Source: Micromonospora zamorensis (GTDB lineage Bacteria; Actinomycetota; Actinomycetes; Mycobacteriales; Micromonosporaceae). From it: DNA of 64,000 nt. The stretch spans positions 1,116,001 through 1,180,000 of the forward strand of contig NZ_LT607755.1 of assembly GCF_900090275.1 (NCBI RefSeq). The letters are read 5' to 3'. The notes beneath the pieces are model-generated. The model was not told where the DNA came from. It saw only the letters and a list, made by a program, of their open reading frames with translations, and did no database searches. Position numbers and translations under genes: made by a program. Shown here piece by piece: positions 7,385 through 16,240 of this stretch. Numbering within the stretch: the first letter of the stretch is position 1; each line of letters begins with the position of its first letter.

Positions 7385-7414
7385 AGGCCGCTTCCCGGGT
7401 TCGGGAGGTGGCCT
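7385..7414 (+). terminator. Terminator of the original tRNA-Val gene
   Basis: A 13-bp stem (7385-7397 with 7402-7414, two G-T pairs) around GGTT, followed by TTTCTG, 20 nt past the tRNA discriminator base. It belongs to the ancestral tRNA locus, which indicates that the integrated DNA lies to the left of 7322. Confidence 0.75.
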
Positions 7415-7683
7415 TTCTGCTGTCGTGCAGCGGCTAGTCCTGCAACGGCGTCAGTGGCCGAGTGAATCGCCAGGCGCTTGAGCGAGTCTCTGGTCGCCTT
7501 GTTCGAGACCTGCATCCGGGAGGTCGCTGCGGTTCTTCGGGTCGACGGCGCGACACTGCATCCGAACGAACCGTCAATGCCACCGCGTGCCACGCCTGCC
7601 ACAGGACGGCGGAGGTTCGAAGAGGCCCGCCCGCTGTCGAGTTGCCGGAGAGGCAGCTCGGGCTCGGCGTCGTGGCCTGTGGT

Positions 7684-8643
7684 CTAGGTGCTCGCGCCGC
7701 GGCCGAAGGAGCGGCGGTAGGCGGTCGGTGTGGTGTTCACCGTGGTGCGGAAACGGCGGCGCAGGTTGGTGGCCGTGGATAGGCCCACTCTGGTAGCAAT
7801 TGTCTCGACCGGCAGTTCGGTCTCCTCCAACAGGGCTCGCGCGGCCGTGATGCGTTGCTGGAGCAGCCACTGTCCTGGGCTGATACCCAGTTGCGCGGTG
7901 AATCTGCGGGCGAGTGTGCGCGGGGACATTTTGGCCTGTGCGGCGAGGTCGTTGACGGTGAGCGGCTCGTGCAGTCTCTCCGCGGCCCAGTCGAGGACGG
8001 GGGCCACGGACACCGGGGTACGCGCGGTCAGGGGTGTTGCCGCGTACTGCAGCTGCCCGCCCTCGCGATGTGGCGGCATGACCATGTGCCGGGCGATCTG
8101 ATTGGCGTGAGCGGCGCCGTGGTCATTGCGGACCAGGTGCAGGCACAGGTCGATGCCGGCGGCGGTGCCTGCGCTGGTCGCGACGTCGCCGTGGTCGATG
8201 TACAGGCTGTCGGCTTCGACGTGCACGCCCGGAAACTGGGCAGCGAACTCGGCGGCCATCCGCCAGTGAGTGGTCGCCCTGCGCCGATCGAGCAGCCCGG
8301 TGTGGGCGAGTAGGAAGGCGCCGGAGCAGATGGCGACGATGCGGGCGCCGCGTCTGTGGGCGCGCTGCAGCGCATCGATCACGGTGGGCGGAGCGGGCTG
8401 CTCGCGGCGTTGCCAGCCGGGGATCACCACCGTGTCCGCGGTCTCGAGCGCGTGCAGCCCACTGGTGACCGCCATGTCGTATCCCGCCATCGTGGACACG
8501 ATGCCCGGTTGCTCGGCACACACCTCGAACCGGTAGCTGACTGGTAGGCCGGGGCGCTGCACGCCGAACACCTCAGCGACACACGCCAGTTCGAACGTGG
8601 ACTGCGGCGGCAGGACGAGGGCGACCACCCGATGAATGATCAT
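7684..8643 (-). CDS. GlxA-type regulator: DJ-1/PfpI domain plus AraC HTH
   Basis: The protein has 319 residues. Residues 1-170 form a DJ-1/PfpI-like domain with the nucleophile-elbow region AICSGAFLLAHTGLLDRR. A double helix-turn-helix AraC/XylS DNA-binding domain follows at about 215-315 (LAAQAKMSPRTLARRF, ATRVGLSTATNLRRRF). This is the standard GlxA layout: a cytoplasmic activator whose N-terminal domain senses an unknown small ligand. It is divergent from the cupin gene, with the two 5' ends only about 70 bp apart, so the cupin gene is the most likely target. Length and domain order are complete; no defects seen. Confidence 0.9.
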   Translation of the reverse strand: MIIHRVVALVLPPQSTFELACVAEVFGVQRPGLPVSYRFEVCAEQPGIVSTMAGYDMAVTSGLHALETADTVVIPGWQRREQPAPPTVIDALQRAHRRGARIVAICSGAFLLAHTGLLDRRRATTHWRMAAEFAAQFPGVHVEADSLYIDHGDVATSAGTAAGIDLCLHLVRNDHGAAHANQIARHMVMPPHREGGQLQYAATPLTARTPVSVAPVLDWAAERLHEPLTVNDLAAQAKMSPRTLARRFTAQLGISPGQWLLQQRITAARALLEETELPVETIATRVGLSTATNLRRRFRTTVNTTPTAYRRSFGRGAST

Positions 8644-8713
8644 GGCAAGAATGTACCTGGCAACGTCATTCCAGACACTGGCCGGTAAGGGCCGACACGA
8701 CGATCATGACTGC

Positions 8714-9037
8714 GTGACGCATGAATCCGATGATGTGCAGATCCTGCAGGTCGATGAGGTGGAACCCGTCGAGGTCGTCCCCGGCATCGTCGGACGGCGC
8801 CTGCCGGCGACCGAGCGGGCCCGTGGCTGGATGTACGACTTCGCCCCGGGAACGGAGTGGCCAGAGGTGGACGTGCACGACGGCGAAGAGCGCTACTACG
8901 TGGTGTCGGGCGAGTTCATCGATCGGGGCCACCGCCTGGGCCCCGGCAGTTACGTGGTGTTTGCTCCGGGCAGCACGCACCGCCCGCGTACCGAGACCGG
9001 CGCACGCATGATCGGCATCAGCATCGTCGCGATGTAG
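8714..9037 (+). CDS. Small cupin-domain protein
   Basis: The protein has 107 residues from GTG 8714; in-frame ATGs at 8636-8651 lie inside the divergent regulator's start region and are less likely. It is a single cupin barrel: DFAPGTEWPEVDVHDGEER in cupin motif 1 and GHRLGPGSYVVFAPGSTHRP in motif 2, with His and Glu ligands for a metal. It resembles the ChrR-type cupins that act as small-molecule sensors or simple metalloenzymes. It is divergent from the GlxA-type regulator and is probably controlled by it. The reaction, if any, is not evident. Confidence 0.75.
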   Translation: MTHESDDVQILQVDEVEPVEVVPGIVGRRLPATERARGWMYDFAPGTEWPEVDVHDGEERYYVVSGEFIDRGHRLGPGSYVVFAPGSTHRPRTETGARMIGISIVAM

Positions 9038-9208
9038 CCGGCGGTCCCGAACGCGCCGTCGGAGATCGGGCTCGCGACCTGGTCGGCGACCCAAGGACGG
9101 AAACTCGGCTCACATGGCGGTCGAAACAATCCACAGTGGCTGCTCAGCGCACCTCAAGACTGCACGTGCAACCCGAAACGTCCTACAACCTCCAGCTAGG
9201 AGCGGTAG

Positions 9209-12169
9209 ATGAGGAAGACCCTGGCTCTGGTCATGGCGACGGTAGTTCTGGCCGGGGCAGTGTCTACCAGTGGCGCTGCGCAGGCAGCCCCCGACCCAGA
9301 CACCGCGCGAGCCGCCAGCCGTGCCATTGGCACCGCTCCAGCGCCGCACACCCCCAAGCCGGACCTGAATACCCCGCCGGTCCCGAGGCCCAAGCCGTTC
9401 GAGGAGGCCCCGCCCAGCATTGCGCCGCACAAGGCAGTCACTCCGCCCGACTTTGGACCGGGCGAACGGATCCTCTCGGCGTACCACCGGGGAAAGCTTT
9501 CCCGGGACGACGCGGTGCGGTACGGACTCACCGCGCTTCGCTCGCCCCGGGCAGTACCCGCCCACCTACGGCAGACCGGTGCCATCCGCGACCCGCAGCG
9601 GTACCTGACCTACCTCTCGATGCTGGCAGCGAACGCTGAGCCCGAGGCGGCGAGGATGATCGCGCCGGACGTCGCCGCGCCGGCTGCCGCCCCTGCGGCG
9701 GCCGGCTACGACGACTGCGCCGCGGAGCCGTTCGACTATCTCGGTGTCACCTACCGCTGCCGGGCATCTGCCGGCGAGTTCCTCATCCTGTTCAACATCG
9801 CCGGAGCAGGCGGGCCGGGCATTCCGGCGGACTACCATTCCAACGGGCGGGCCAAGGCGGTCCAGCACCTGCTGAATTCGCTCGCGATCGCTGTCGACGA
9901 GTATCGCGAGATGGGTTACCCGCTGCCGGTGCGCGACGGCAAGCCGTGGGTGTTGGTCTACGGCGTTGACGAGATCCCTGTCGTCGGCGGCCTCGGGTTG
10001 GAGATTGACGCGCCTTTCGTGTTGCCGTTCGGGCTCAATCAGCAGGCCACCATGCTGGTGCCCAACGGGCAGGACGACTGGGATTACCTGCCCCGGCATG
10101 AGCTGTTCCACGTCATGCAGTACCAGTACTGGGACAAGTCTGACGTCAGCCTCGATTTCCTTGCCACCTTGGTGCGCGGTGAGGAGTTCGGTTCAATGAA
10201 CTGGTGGATGGAGGCCACCGCCGAGTGGGCCGCCCACCAGACCTACGCCCGCGAGCCGTACGTGCCCATCCCCGGCGAGGAGAAGCTGTATGCGCGCAAC
10301 GTCTACGACGTGCTCAGCAAACCAGGGTCGGCGCTCAACTCGTGGGGCGGCCTGGCAGAGGGCCCGCAGTACGGCGCATTCCTGCTACCCACGTACCTTA
10401 CCGAGCAGATCGACCCGGTCTTCGTGCGGCGGACCTGGGAAAGCATCCGGGACCACGACCATCTGCCGATCGAGGCGATCCGGCACGCCGCGCAGGGCTA
10501 CGGCCTGAACTTCAAGGACATGCTGCTGGGCTACCACATCGCCAACTATCGGCTGGCCAAGGCGAACGCCGCCCCCGCCCCGACGGTGGACGCGTGGCGC
10601 AGCTACGGCTACACGGATTCCGACACGAAACTGTGGCGTGACAACATCTCCTCCCTGAGTGGGACGAGCGGCGACGTTCTTGGCGGCGCGAGGCCGGCCC
10701 GCAAGAGTCACTCGACACCCGCTGGCATGCACGTGGAGTACCAGGACATCCTGCGTAAGGGCGGCGCCGTCTACCATGATTTCCGGGCCGTTCAGAATTC
10801 TGGCGACCCGGGCTGCGGGTACTGCTCGACGCTGCTGATCGACACGGGCAAGGATGCCAACCGCAGCTCCGCGGTGGTCATCTGGTCGCCGGCTGGCAGC
10901 GCTGGCACGCAGGTGAAGTACCCGAGCATCCAGACGGTGCGCTACCCCGACGCCGGCGGTCTGATCACCGTGGCGGACTTCGCGTACCCCATGGTCGCCA
11001 CCCTGGTGACGACCTGGACCGAGCTGGACATCCACTCCGCCGACGCGGACAGCAGCCCGAAGACGTTCAGCACCTACGTGGAGACCACACTGCCGCTCAC
11101 AGGCCGCTCGTGCGTCCTGCGGCCGCTGTCGGTGAACAGCGTGGAGACCACCGTCGAGCCGGAGGGCACATTCAACCGGTACGCGGCCAGCACGCCGGAC
11201 GGCTGGACCGGCGGCGACTCCACGTACTCGGTGAAGCTGCCCGACGGGCGGATCGTCTGGCTGTTCTCCGACACCTGGATGGGGCCGCTCAACGGCGACG
11301 GCACCAGACCAGTGAGCGCACCGCTGGTGAACAACACGTTCGTGGTGCAGAACGGCGGCAGCCTGACCACGTATCAGGGCGGCACCGCCGGGGCACCCCG
11401 GGCGTTGATGCCTCCGTCCGGACCCGGCAAGTGGTACTGGGTCGGCGACGGCCACGTCTCCGGCGGTCAGCTGCAGGTGGTGTACCAGGAGTACGAGCGC
11501 TTCGGGTCCGGCGCCTGGGACTGGCGATTCAACCGCAACGTGGTGGCGAACTTCGCCCTGTCCAACCTACGAGCCCCGGTCAGCGTCCGACAGCTGCCCT
11601 CGGCCAGCGGCGTCGCCTGGGGATCGGGGCTGCTGCCGGCCAGCCGCAGCGGCGACGGCTACACCTACGTCTACGGCGTGGACGACTCCCCGATCAACAA
11701 GCAGATGCGCATCGCCCGGGTGTACGGAAGCGACCTTGCCAGCGGCACCTGGCAGTACCACACGCCGTGGGGCTGGACGTTCCGAGAGCAGAACTCTCGC
11801 AACCTGCTGACCGGCATCGCCAACGAATACAGCGTCACCCCCTGGGGCGGGCAGTTCCTCCTGCTCAGCCAGGACAGCACCCTGGCGTTCAGCGGTCAGA
11901 TCAACGCGTGGACGTCCTGCTCACCGTACGGTCCCTTCACCGACAAAACCCCGGTCTACCGGATGCCCGAACCCGGTCCGTACGGCAGCTACTGGAATCC
12001 GAACGTCATCTCGTACAACGCCCACGTGCACGCGGCACTCAGCTCCGGCGACACGTTCATCGCCTCGTACAACGTCAACAGCATGGACACCCGTATCTCC
12101 CCCGACGCGGACCACTACCGCGACCCGGGCATCTACCGCCCCCGCTTCTTCCGCTTCACCCTCGGTTGA
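9209..12169 (+). CDS. Large secreted protein: HExxH metallopeptidase-like domain plus DUF5005-like domain
   Basis: The protein has 986 residues. The ATG at 9209 follows CTAGGAGCGG. A Sec signal peptide (MRKTLALVMATVVLAGAV..., cleaved near AQA-AP, about residue 27) and a Pro-rich stretch come first. The central part contains PRHELFHVMQYQYW, so HExxH is at about residue 297, followed by WWMEATAEWAAH some 35 residues later, which could supply the third zinc ligand as in gluzincins. From about residue 640 the protein resembles DUF5005/DUF4185 beta-propeller domains (GRIVWLFSDTWMGP, WYWVGDGHVSGGQ), which are related to glycoside-hydrolase-type folds. It is therefore an exported two-part protein acting outside the cell, perhaps on glycosylated or surface polymers. 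Monocistronic; substrate unknown. Confidence 0.75.
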   Translation: MRKTLALVMATVVLAGAVSTSGAAQAAPDPDTARAASRAIGTAPAPHTPKPDLNTPPVPRPKPFEEAPPSIAPHKAVTPPDFGPGERILSAYHRGKLSRDDAVRYGLTALRSPRAVPAHLRQTGAIRDPQRYLTYLSMLAANAEPEAARMIAPDVAAPAAAPAAAGYDDCAAEPFDYLGVTYRCRASAGEFLILFNIAGAGGPGIPADYHSNGRAKAVQHLLNSLAIAVDEYREMGYPLPVRDGKPWVLVYGVDEIPVVGGLGLEIDAPFVLPFGLNQQATMLVPNGQDDWDYLPRHELFHVMQYQYWDKSDVSLDFLATLVRGEEFGSMNWWMEATAEWAAHQTYAREPYVPIPGEEKLYARNVYDVLSKPGSALNSWGGLAEGPQYGAFLLPTYLTEQIDPVFVRRTWESIRDHDHLPIEAIRHAAQGYGLNFKDMLLGYHIANYRLAKANAAPAPTVDAWRSYGYTDSDTKLWRDNISSLSGTSGDVLGGARPARKSHSTPAGMHVEYQDILRKGGAVYHDFRAVQNSGDPGCGYCSTLLIDTGKDANRSSAVVIWSPAGSAGTQVKYPSIQTVRYPDAGGLITVADFAYPMVATLVTTWTELDIHSADADSSPKTFSTYVETTLPLTGRSCVLRPLSVNSVETTVEPEGTFNRYAASTPDGWTGGDSTYSVKLPDGRIVWLFSDTWMGPLNGDGTRPVSAPLVNNTFVVQNGGSLTTYQGGTAGAPRALMPPSGPGKWYWVGDGHVSGGQLQVVYQEYERFGSGAWDWRFNRNVVANFALSNLRAPVSVRQLPSASGVAWGSGLLPASRSGDGYTYVYGVDDSPINKQMRIARVYGSDLASGTWQYHTPWGWTFREQNSRNLLTGIANEYSVTPWGGQFLLLSQDSTLAFSGQINAWTSCSPYGPFTDKTPVYRMPEPGPYGSYWNPNVISYNAHVHAALSSGDTFIASYNVNSMDTRISPDADHYRDPGIYRPRFFRFTLG

Positions 12170-12308
12170 GCGCTCCTGTGGATTCAAGCGCGACGGCGGT
12201 GAGCCTCGGCGAGGCACTTCTCGTAGCTCGCTCCGGATGTCTGGTGCCTCATTCCGTTCGAGGCCGCGCGCACCTCGCCGGAAACAGCGGTGCGGGCCTG
12301 GCCAGGGC

Positions 12309-12848
12309 TCAGTCGAGCAGATAGCTGGCAGGGACCGCGTTGGTGAGCCAGACACCGTTGGCGCTGCGGTGGAACACGTGCCCGTCGGCGGCCATCGCCG
12401 CCGCGTCGATGGTGAGGATCACGACCCGACCGGCGCGTCGGGCGCCGACCCGGTGGGCGGTCTCGGTTTCGGCGGAGAGATGGACGTGGTGCCGGCCGCC
12501 GCGGTGCAGGCCGGCGGCCCGGATCGACTCCAGCGCGCCGGCGCTGGTGCCGTGATAGAGCCGGTCCGGTGGGGTGACCGGGGGCAGCCCGAGGTCCACC
12601 GGGACTGAGTGGCCCTGGTTGGCCCGGATCCGCAGCACCCCGTCGGCGCCGCGCTCGACAGCGAACCGCTGCTTGTCGTTGCCGGCGACGACCGCGTCCA
12701 GCTCGGCCCGCTCGATCCGTAGGGCGGCGAGCAGAGCGTCGACGGGAGTCCAACCGGCGGGATCGAGCACCAGGCCGGCCCGCTCGGGATCGTGCCGGAG
12801 TGCCTTCGACATCCGTTTGCTCAACTTCACCAGGCGCTCGCGTTCCAC
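12309..12848 (-). CDS. kptA: RNA 2'-phosphotransferase (KptA/Tpt1 family)
   Basis: The protein has 179 residues from the GTG at 12848; this start gives the usual family opening VERERLVKLSKRMSKALRHDPE, whereas upstream in-frame codons read as unrelated sequence. Conserved elements are present in order: LRHDPE with the Arg-His pair, AGWTPVDALLAAL, NDKQRFAV, RANQGHS, YHGTSAGALESIRAAGL, RHHVHLSAE and ANGVWLTNAVPASYL. The enzyme removes a 2'-phosphate from RNA using NAD+, giving ADP-ribose 1'',2''-cyclic phosphate. In bacteria its natural RNA is unclear, since tRNA splicing of the eukaryotic kind is absent. It stands alone. Confidence 0.9.
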   Translation of the reverse strand: MERERLVKLSKRMSKALRHDPERAGLVLDPAGWTPVDALLAALRIERAELDAVVAGNDKQRFAVERGADGVLRIRANQGHSVPVDLGLPPVTPPDRLYHGTSAGALESIRAAGLHRGGRHHVHLSAETETAHRVGARRAGRVVILTIDAAAMAADGHVFHRSANGVWLTNAVPASYLLD

Positions 12849-13067
12849 GCTGGCATTGTGGTCGATCCGCGTCACTCGAATCGAGAGGTTTTCCGGCGAC
12901 ACCGATCCCGGGTCTTTTCTCCGGTGGGCCTGTCGGGTACGAACCGCCGGCTCCAACCTGTCCACTGCGGAGGCGGGTCACCCCGAAGATCGTCGCGTAC
13001 CGGACCCTCAAGGAGGCCGGCTTCGGTGCCCGGGGAATCGGCAGGAACCTGGCCGAGGCGAGGGGGC

Positions 13068-14330
13068 TCAGACCCGGGTGATCCGCACCGCGTCGGCGAC
13101 CACGAGTCCGGTGCCGCTGGTCCAGCGACTCACGCCGACCTTGTTGCCCGTGCCCGCAGCCAGGGTGAACACGCCGATCGAGACCCACCTACCGCCGTTG
13201 GCCCGCTGATTGACGGAGACGGACCTGCTGCCTGTGGTGGTCTCCACAAGGTATGGCGTCTGGTTGTTGTAGCCCGCGTCGGCCGGGTACCAGACTGAGA
13301 TCTCATAGCTTCCGGTCGCCGGGATGGTCGACCGGAACCAGGCGACGTCGCTGGACGACACCGGACTGGTAAACCGGTAGTCGGTGCCGAACCGTTGGCT
13401 GGAGTAGGCCGACGTGCCCCATGCAGTGCTCGCGGTGAACCCGCCCGAGGCGCTGTTGTCGATGGTCGTGGTCCACTGCTGCGGCGGCGGGGTCTGCGTA
13501 ACCCTCACGTCGAGGTAGTTGCGGTCGATCTTCATCGTGACGCCACCCCACGTCTCGGTGACCTCCCCGGCGTACTGGTGCAAGCGCTGCTGGTTCGCGT
13601 AGTAGGCATCGGCGCAGTAACTTCCGGCATCGGTGTCAGCCACCCCGTTCCACCAGGCGATCCAGATCTGGTCGAGTCGCGTGTAGCTCGGGTTGTCGTA
13701 TGCCTCGCAGACGTCCTTGATGCCGGACGAACCGCTGGAGTACATGCCGGCGAGGTAGCCCCGTACGTGCAACTGCTCGGTCCAACCGGACAGGAACGAC
13801 AGCACGGCGGCCCGGCACGACGCGTTCGACGGGTACTGCTCGATGTCGTTGTAGATGGTGCTCGCAGTGCCGATGCCCAGTGCCTGGGCGGCATTCGCGG
13901 CGCTGTTGGCCGCGGAGACGCCTTGCGACCGGGCGGTGGTGGGATCGGCGGACATCTTCGGCGTGCGGGTGCCGCACGGTGCCTGGTAACCCAGTTCGAT
14001 GGGGATCAGTCGCCATCCGTTGCTGGTCTGGTTTGCCACCCAGCTTGCGGTGAGGTTGGGCTGGGAACAGGAGCGGCTCGCCCCGCTGATGTAGATGCCG
14101 ACCGCGCCGTAGGGCGAACTGGCCCGCCACGCGTTCATCGTGGTCTGTGACGGAGCGGCGCAGGTGTCGAATCCCCGGCCGGTGAAGGTGCCGGGTTGCG
14201 GGCCGGTGGCCAGCGGCGTCACTGCAGTCGATGCTTGTGTGGGTGTCGCGGCCACAGCAATCGACTGGGCGGGCGCCACGATTGCTGCGGCAAGGATGAG
14301 ACTCGCCAGCCACCCGGCAGTGACTCTCAC
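13068..14330 (-). CDS. Secreted DUF1906 (Rv2525c-like) protein with golvesin-like C-terminal domain
   Basis: The protein has 420 residues. The GTG at 14330 is fixed by GGAGGCAAC directly before it and by the signal peptide that follows (VRVTAGWLASLILAAAIVA, cleavage near AVAA). The mature part begins with GFDTCAAPSQTTMNAW, a glycoside-hydrolase-like TIM barrel of the DUF1906/Rv2525c type, with IYNDIEQYP on a catalytic-face strand and WIAWWNG near the end. After about residue 285 comes a golvesin C-terminal-like beta domain (TIDNSASGGFTAS, AGYNNQTPYLVE). These proteins are exported and thought to act on the cell wall or polysaccharide; the true substrate is not known. Confidence 0.8.
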   Translation of the reverse strand: MRVTAGWLASLILAAAIVAPAQSIAVAATPTQASTAVTPLATGPQPGTFTGRGFDTCAAPSQTTMNAWRASSPYGAVGIYISGASRSCSQPNLTASWVANQTSNGWRLIPIELGYQAPCGTRTPKMSADPTTARSQGVSAANSAANAAQALGIGTASTIYNDIEQYPSNASCRAAVLSFLSGWTEQLHVRGYLAGMYSSGSSGIKDVCEAYDNPSYTRLDQIWIAWWNGVADTDAGSYCADAYYANQQRLHQYAGEVTETWGGVTMKIDRNYLDVRVTQTPPPQQWTTTIDNSASGGFTASTAWGTSAYSSQRFGTDYRFTSPVSSSDVAWFRSTIPATGSYEISVWYPADAGYNNQTPYLVETTTGSRSVSVNQRANGGRWVSIGVFTLAAGTGNKVGVSRWTSGTGLVVADAVRITRV

Positions 14331-14437
14331 GTTGCCTCCGTCTGAAGAAATTATTGCCTGGGAACGGGCAGTGCGAAAGATTTCTACCACGAATCGATGA
14401 GTAGCAATAGAGGGCCGCCGCCGACCCGGCGCCGAGG

Positions 14438-14785
<348 letters not shown>

Positions 14786-14805
14786 TCACAGGGCAGGGGA
14801 CCAGC

Positions 14806-16143
14806 GTGCATCGCAGCCAGGAAGACACCGCCGCCGCGCCGGAGGTCGGCGAGCAGGCCACCACGTTCGGCCCGCTCCAGCTCTCACCGGGCACGACCCG
14901 GGCCAACATCAGCGGGTACTACTGGCTGGCGCTGACGTCGATCATGACGTTCACGTTCATCCCGGCCGCGCAGACGGCGCTACTCACCTCCATCCTGGGT
15001 GTGCCCAAGGGGGAGCAGGGTTCGATCGTGGGCACCGCTGGGCTGATCAGTGAAATCGTCCTGATCGCGGCGGTCGGCCTGGCCGGTGCCTGGTCCGACC
15101 GCCTCGGACGGCGCCCGATCGTGGTCAGCGGTTACATTCTGCTTGGCCTCGGCGTCGGCATGGCACCGTTCGTCGGCTCGGTCCTGCCCTACTACCTGGC
15201 CCGGGGTGTCGCCGCCGTCGGCGTGGCGATGGTCACCGTGATGCTCACGGCAGTGGTCGCCGACTACGTCCAGGACACCACCCGCGGCAGGGCCAACGGC
15301 ATCCTCGGCTTCTGCAACGGTCTCGGCGCGCTCGTCACGTTCTTCGTGCTGGTCAAACTGCCGGACATCTTCGAGGGCATGGGGATGGACACGATCGCCG
15401 CGCTGCGGGCGACCTACCTCATCGTCGGCGGGCTGGCCCTGCTCACCGCGATCCTGATGCGGCTCACCCTCCGGGGCGGGCTGGCGACAACGCACTCCGA
15501 GCACATCCCGATCCCGAGGCTGCTGCGCGAGGGCGTCGCCGAGATCCGGCGCCCCGGCGTCTCCTTCGCCTACCTCAGCGCCTTCGTCGCCCGAGCTGAC
15601 CTGGCGCTCGTCGGTGCCTACCTCACCCTCTGGGCACAGCAGTACGGCACCCAGCACCTCGGGCTCAGCGAAGCCGAGGCGCTGGCCAAGGCAGGTCTGT
15701 TGCTGGGAGTGGCCAACGGCATCGCGTTGATCGGGGCACCGGCCATCGGCATCATCGCCGACCGGCTGTCCCGCACCGACGCGGTGCTGATCTCCCTGGG
15801 GACCGCCGCCCTCGGCTACACCGCCACGATCTTCGTCGGGGACCCGTTCAGCCCGCTCGGCTACGCCGTCGCCGCGCTGATCGGCCTCGGCCAGGTCAGC
15901 GCCGTCATCTCCAGTCAGGTGCTGATCGCCGAACAGGCTCCCAGCCGTACCCGGGGGTCGGTCATCGGAACGTTCGCGCTCAGCGGCGGCATCGGCATCA
16001 TGATCGCGTTCGCCGCCGGTGGCACCCTGTACGACAACTGGCGCCCCGCCGGCCCGTTCGTCCTGTTCGGCATCCTGGCCGGGCTGGCCTGCCTGTACGG
16101 CCTGGCCGTCCGATCGAGGATCCCCAACCACCCGGTGGGCTGA
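14806..16143 (+). CDS. MFS transporter
   Basis: The protein has 445 residues. The GTG at 14806 is chosen because of CAGGGGAC just upstream and because it keeps the operator outside the gene. About 12 hydrophobic helices are visible. The signature loop between helices 2 and 3 is present (GAWSDRLGRRPIVVSGY, i.e. D-R-x-G-R-R) and its repeat occurs in the second half (GIIADRLSRTDAVLISLG). It moves small molecules across the inner membrane using a gradient. The operator ahead places it in the GGAAAC regulon, so it may import or export a catabolite of the pathway. No feature reveals its substrate. An FAD oxidoreductase gene follows. Confidence 0.88.
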   Translation: MHRSQEDTAAAPEVGEQATTFGPLQLSPGTTRANISGYYWLALTSIMTFTFIPAAQTALLTSILGVPKGEQGSIVGTAGLISEIVLIAAVGLAGAWSDRLGRRPIVVSGYILLGLGVGMAPFVGSVLPYYLARGVAAVGVAMVTVMLTAVVADYVQDTTRGRANGILGFCNGLGALVTFFVLVKLPDIFEGMGMDTIAALRATYLIVGGLALLTAILMRLTLRGGLATTHSEHIPIPRLLREGVAEIRRPGVSFAYLSAFVARADLALVGAYLTLWAQQYGTQHLGLSEAEALAKAGLLLGVANGIALIGAPAIGIIADRLSRTDAVLISLGTAALGYTATIFVGDPFSPLGYAVAALIGLGQVSAVISSQVLIAEQAPSRTRGSVIGTFALSGGIGIMIAFAAGGTLYDNWRPAGPFVLFGILAGLACLYGLAVRSRIPNHPVG

Positions 16144-16189
16144 AAACCCCAGCCACACCCCGCAGGACGTTTGACGGTGTCCGAATTTA

Positions 16190-16206
16190 TGGAAACACTG
16201 TCACAT
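16190..16206 (+). promoter_or_regulatory. Degenerate copy of the GGAAAC operator
   Basis: A left half-site TGGAAAC with ACTGT matches the copies at 49319 and 51333; the right half is degraded. It lies 35 bp before the FAD oxidoreductase gene and may give that gene its own weaker control. Confidence 0.5.
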
Positions 16207-16240
16207 CCAGAGAAACGCAACGGGAGTGCCGGAGGTGGGT

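Noticed and set aside
12800..13081. A plus-strand frame ending TPKIVAYRTLKEAGFGARGI, considered as a recombinase tail
   Set aside because: Only about 35 residues look protein-like; it overlaps the end of the DUF1906 gene and no family could be named.
14980..16158. A 392-codon minus-strand frame opposite the MFS transporter gene
   Set aside because: Low-complexity Gly/Asp/Glu composition, no ribosome site, and full overlap with a clear 12-helix transporter.
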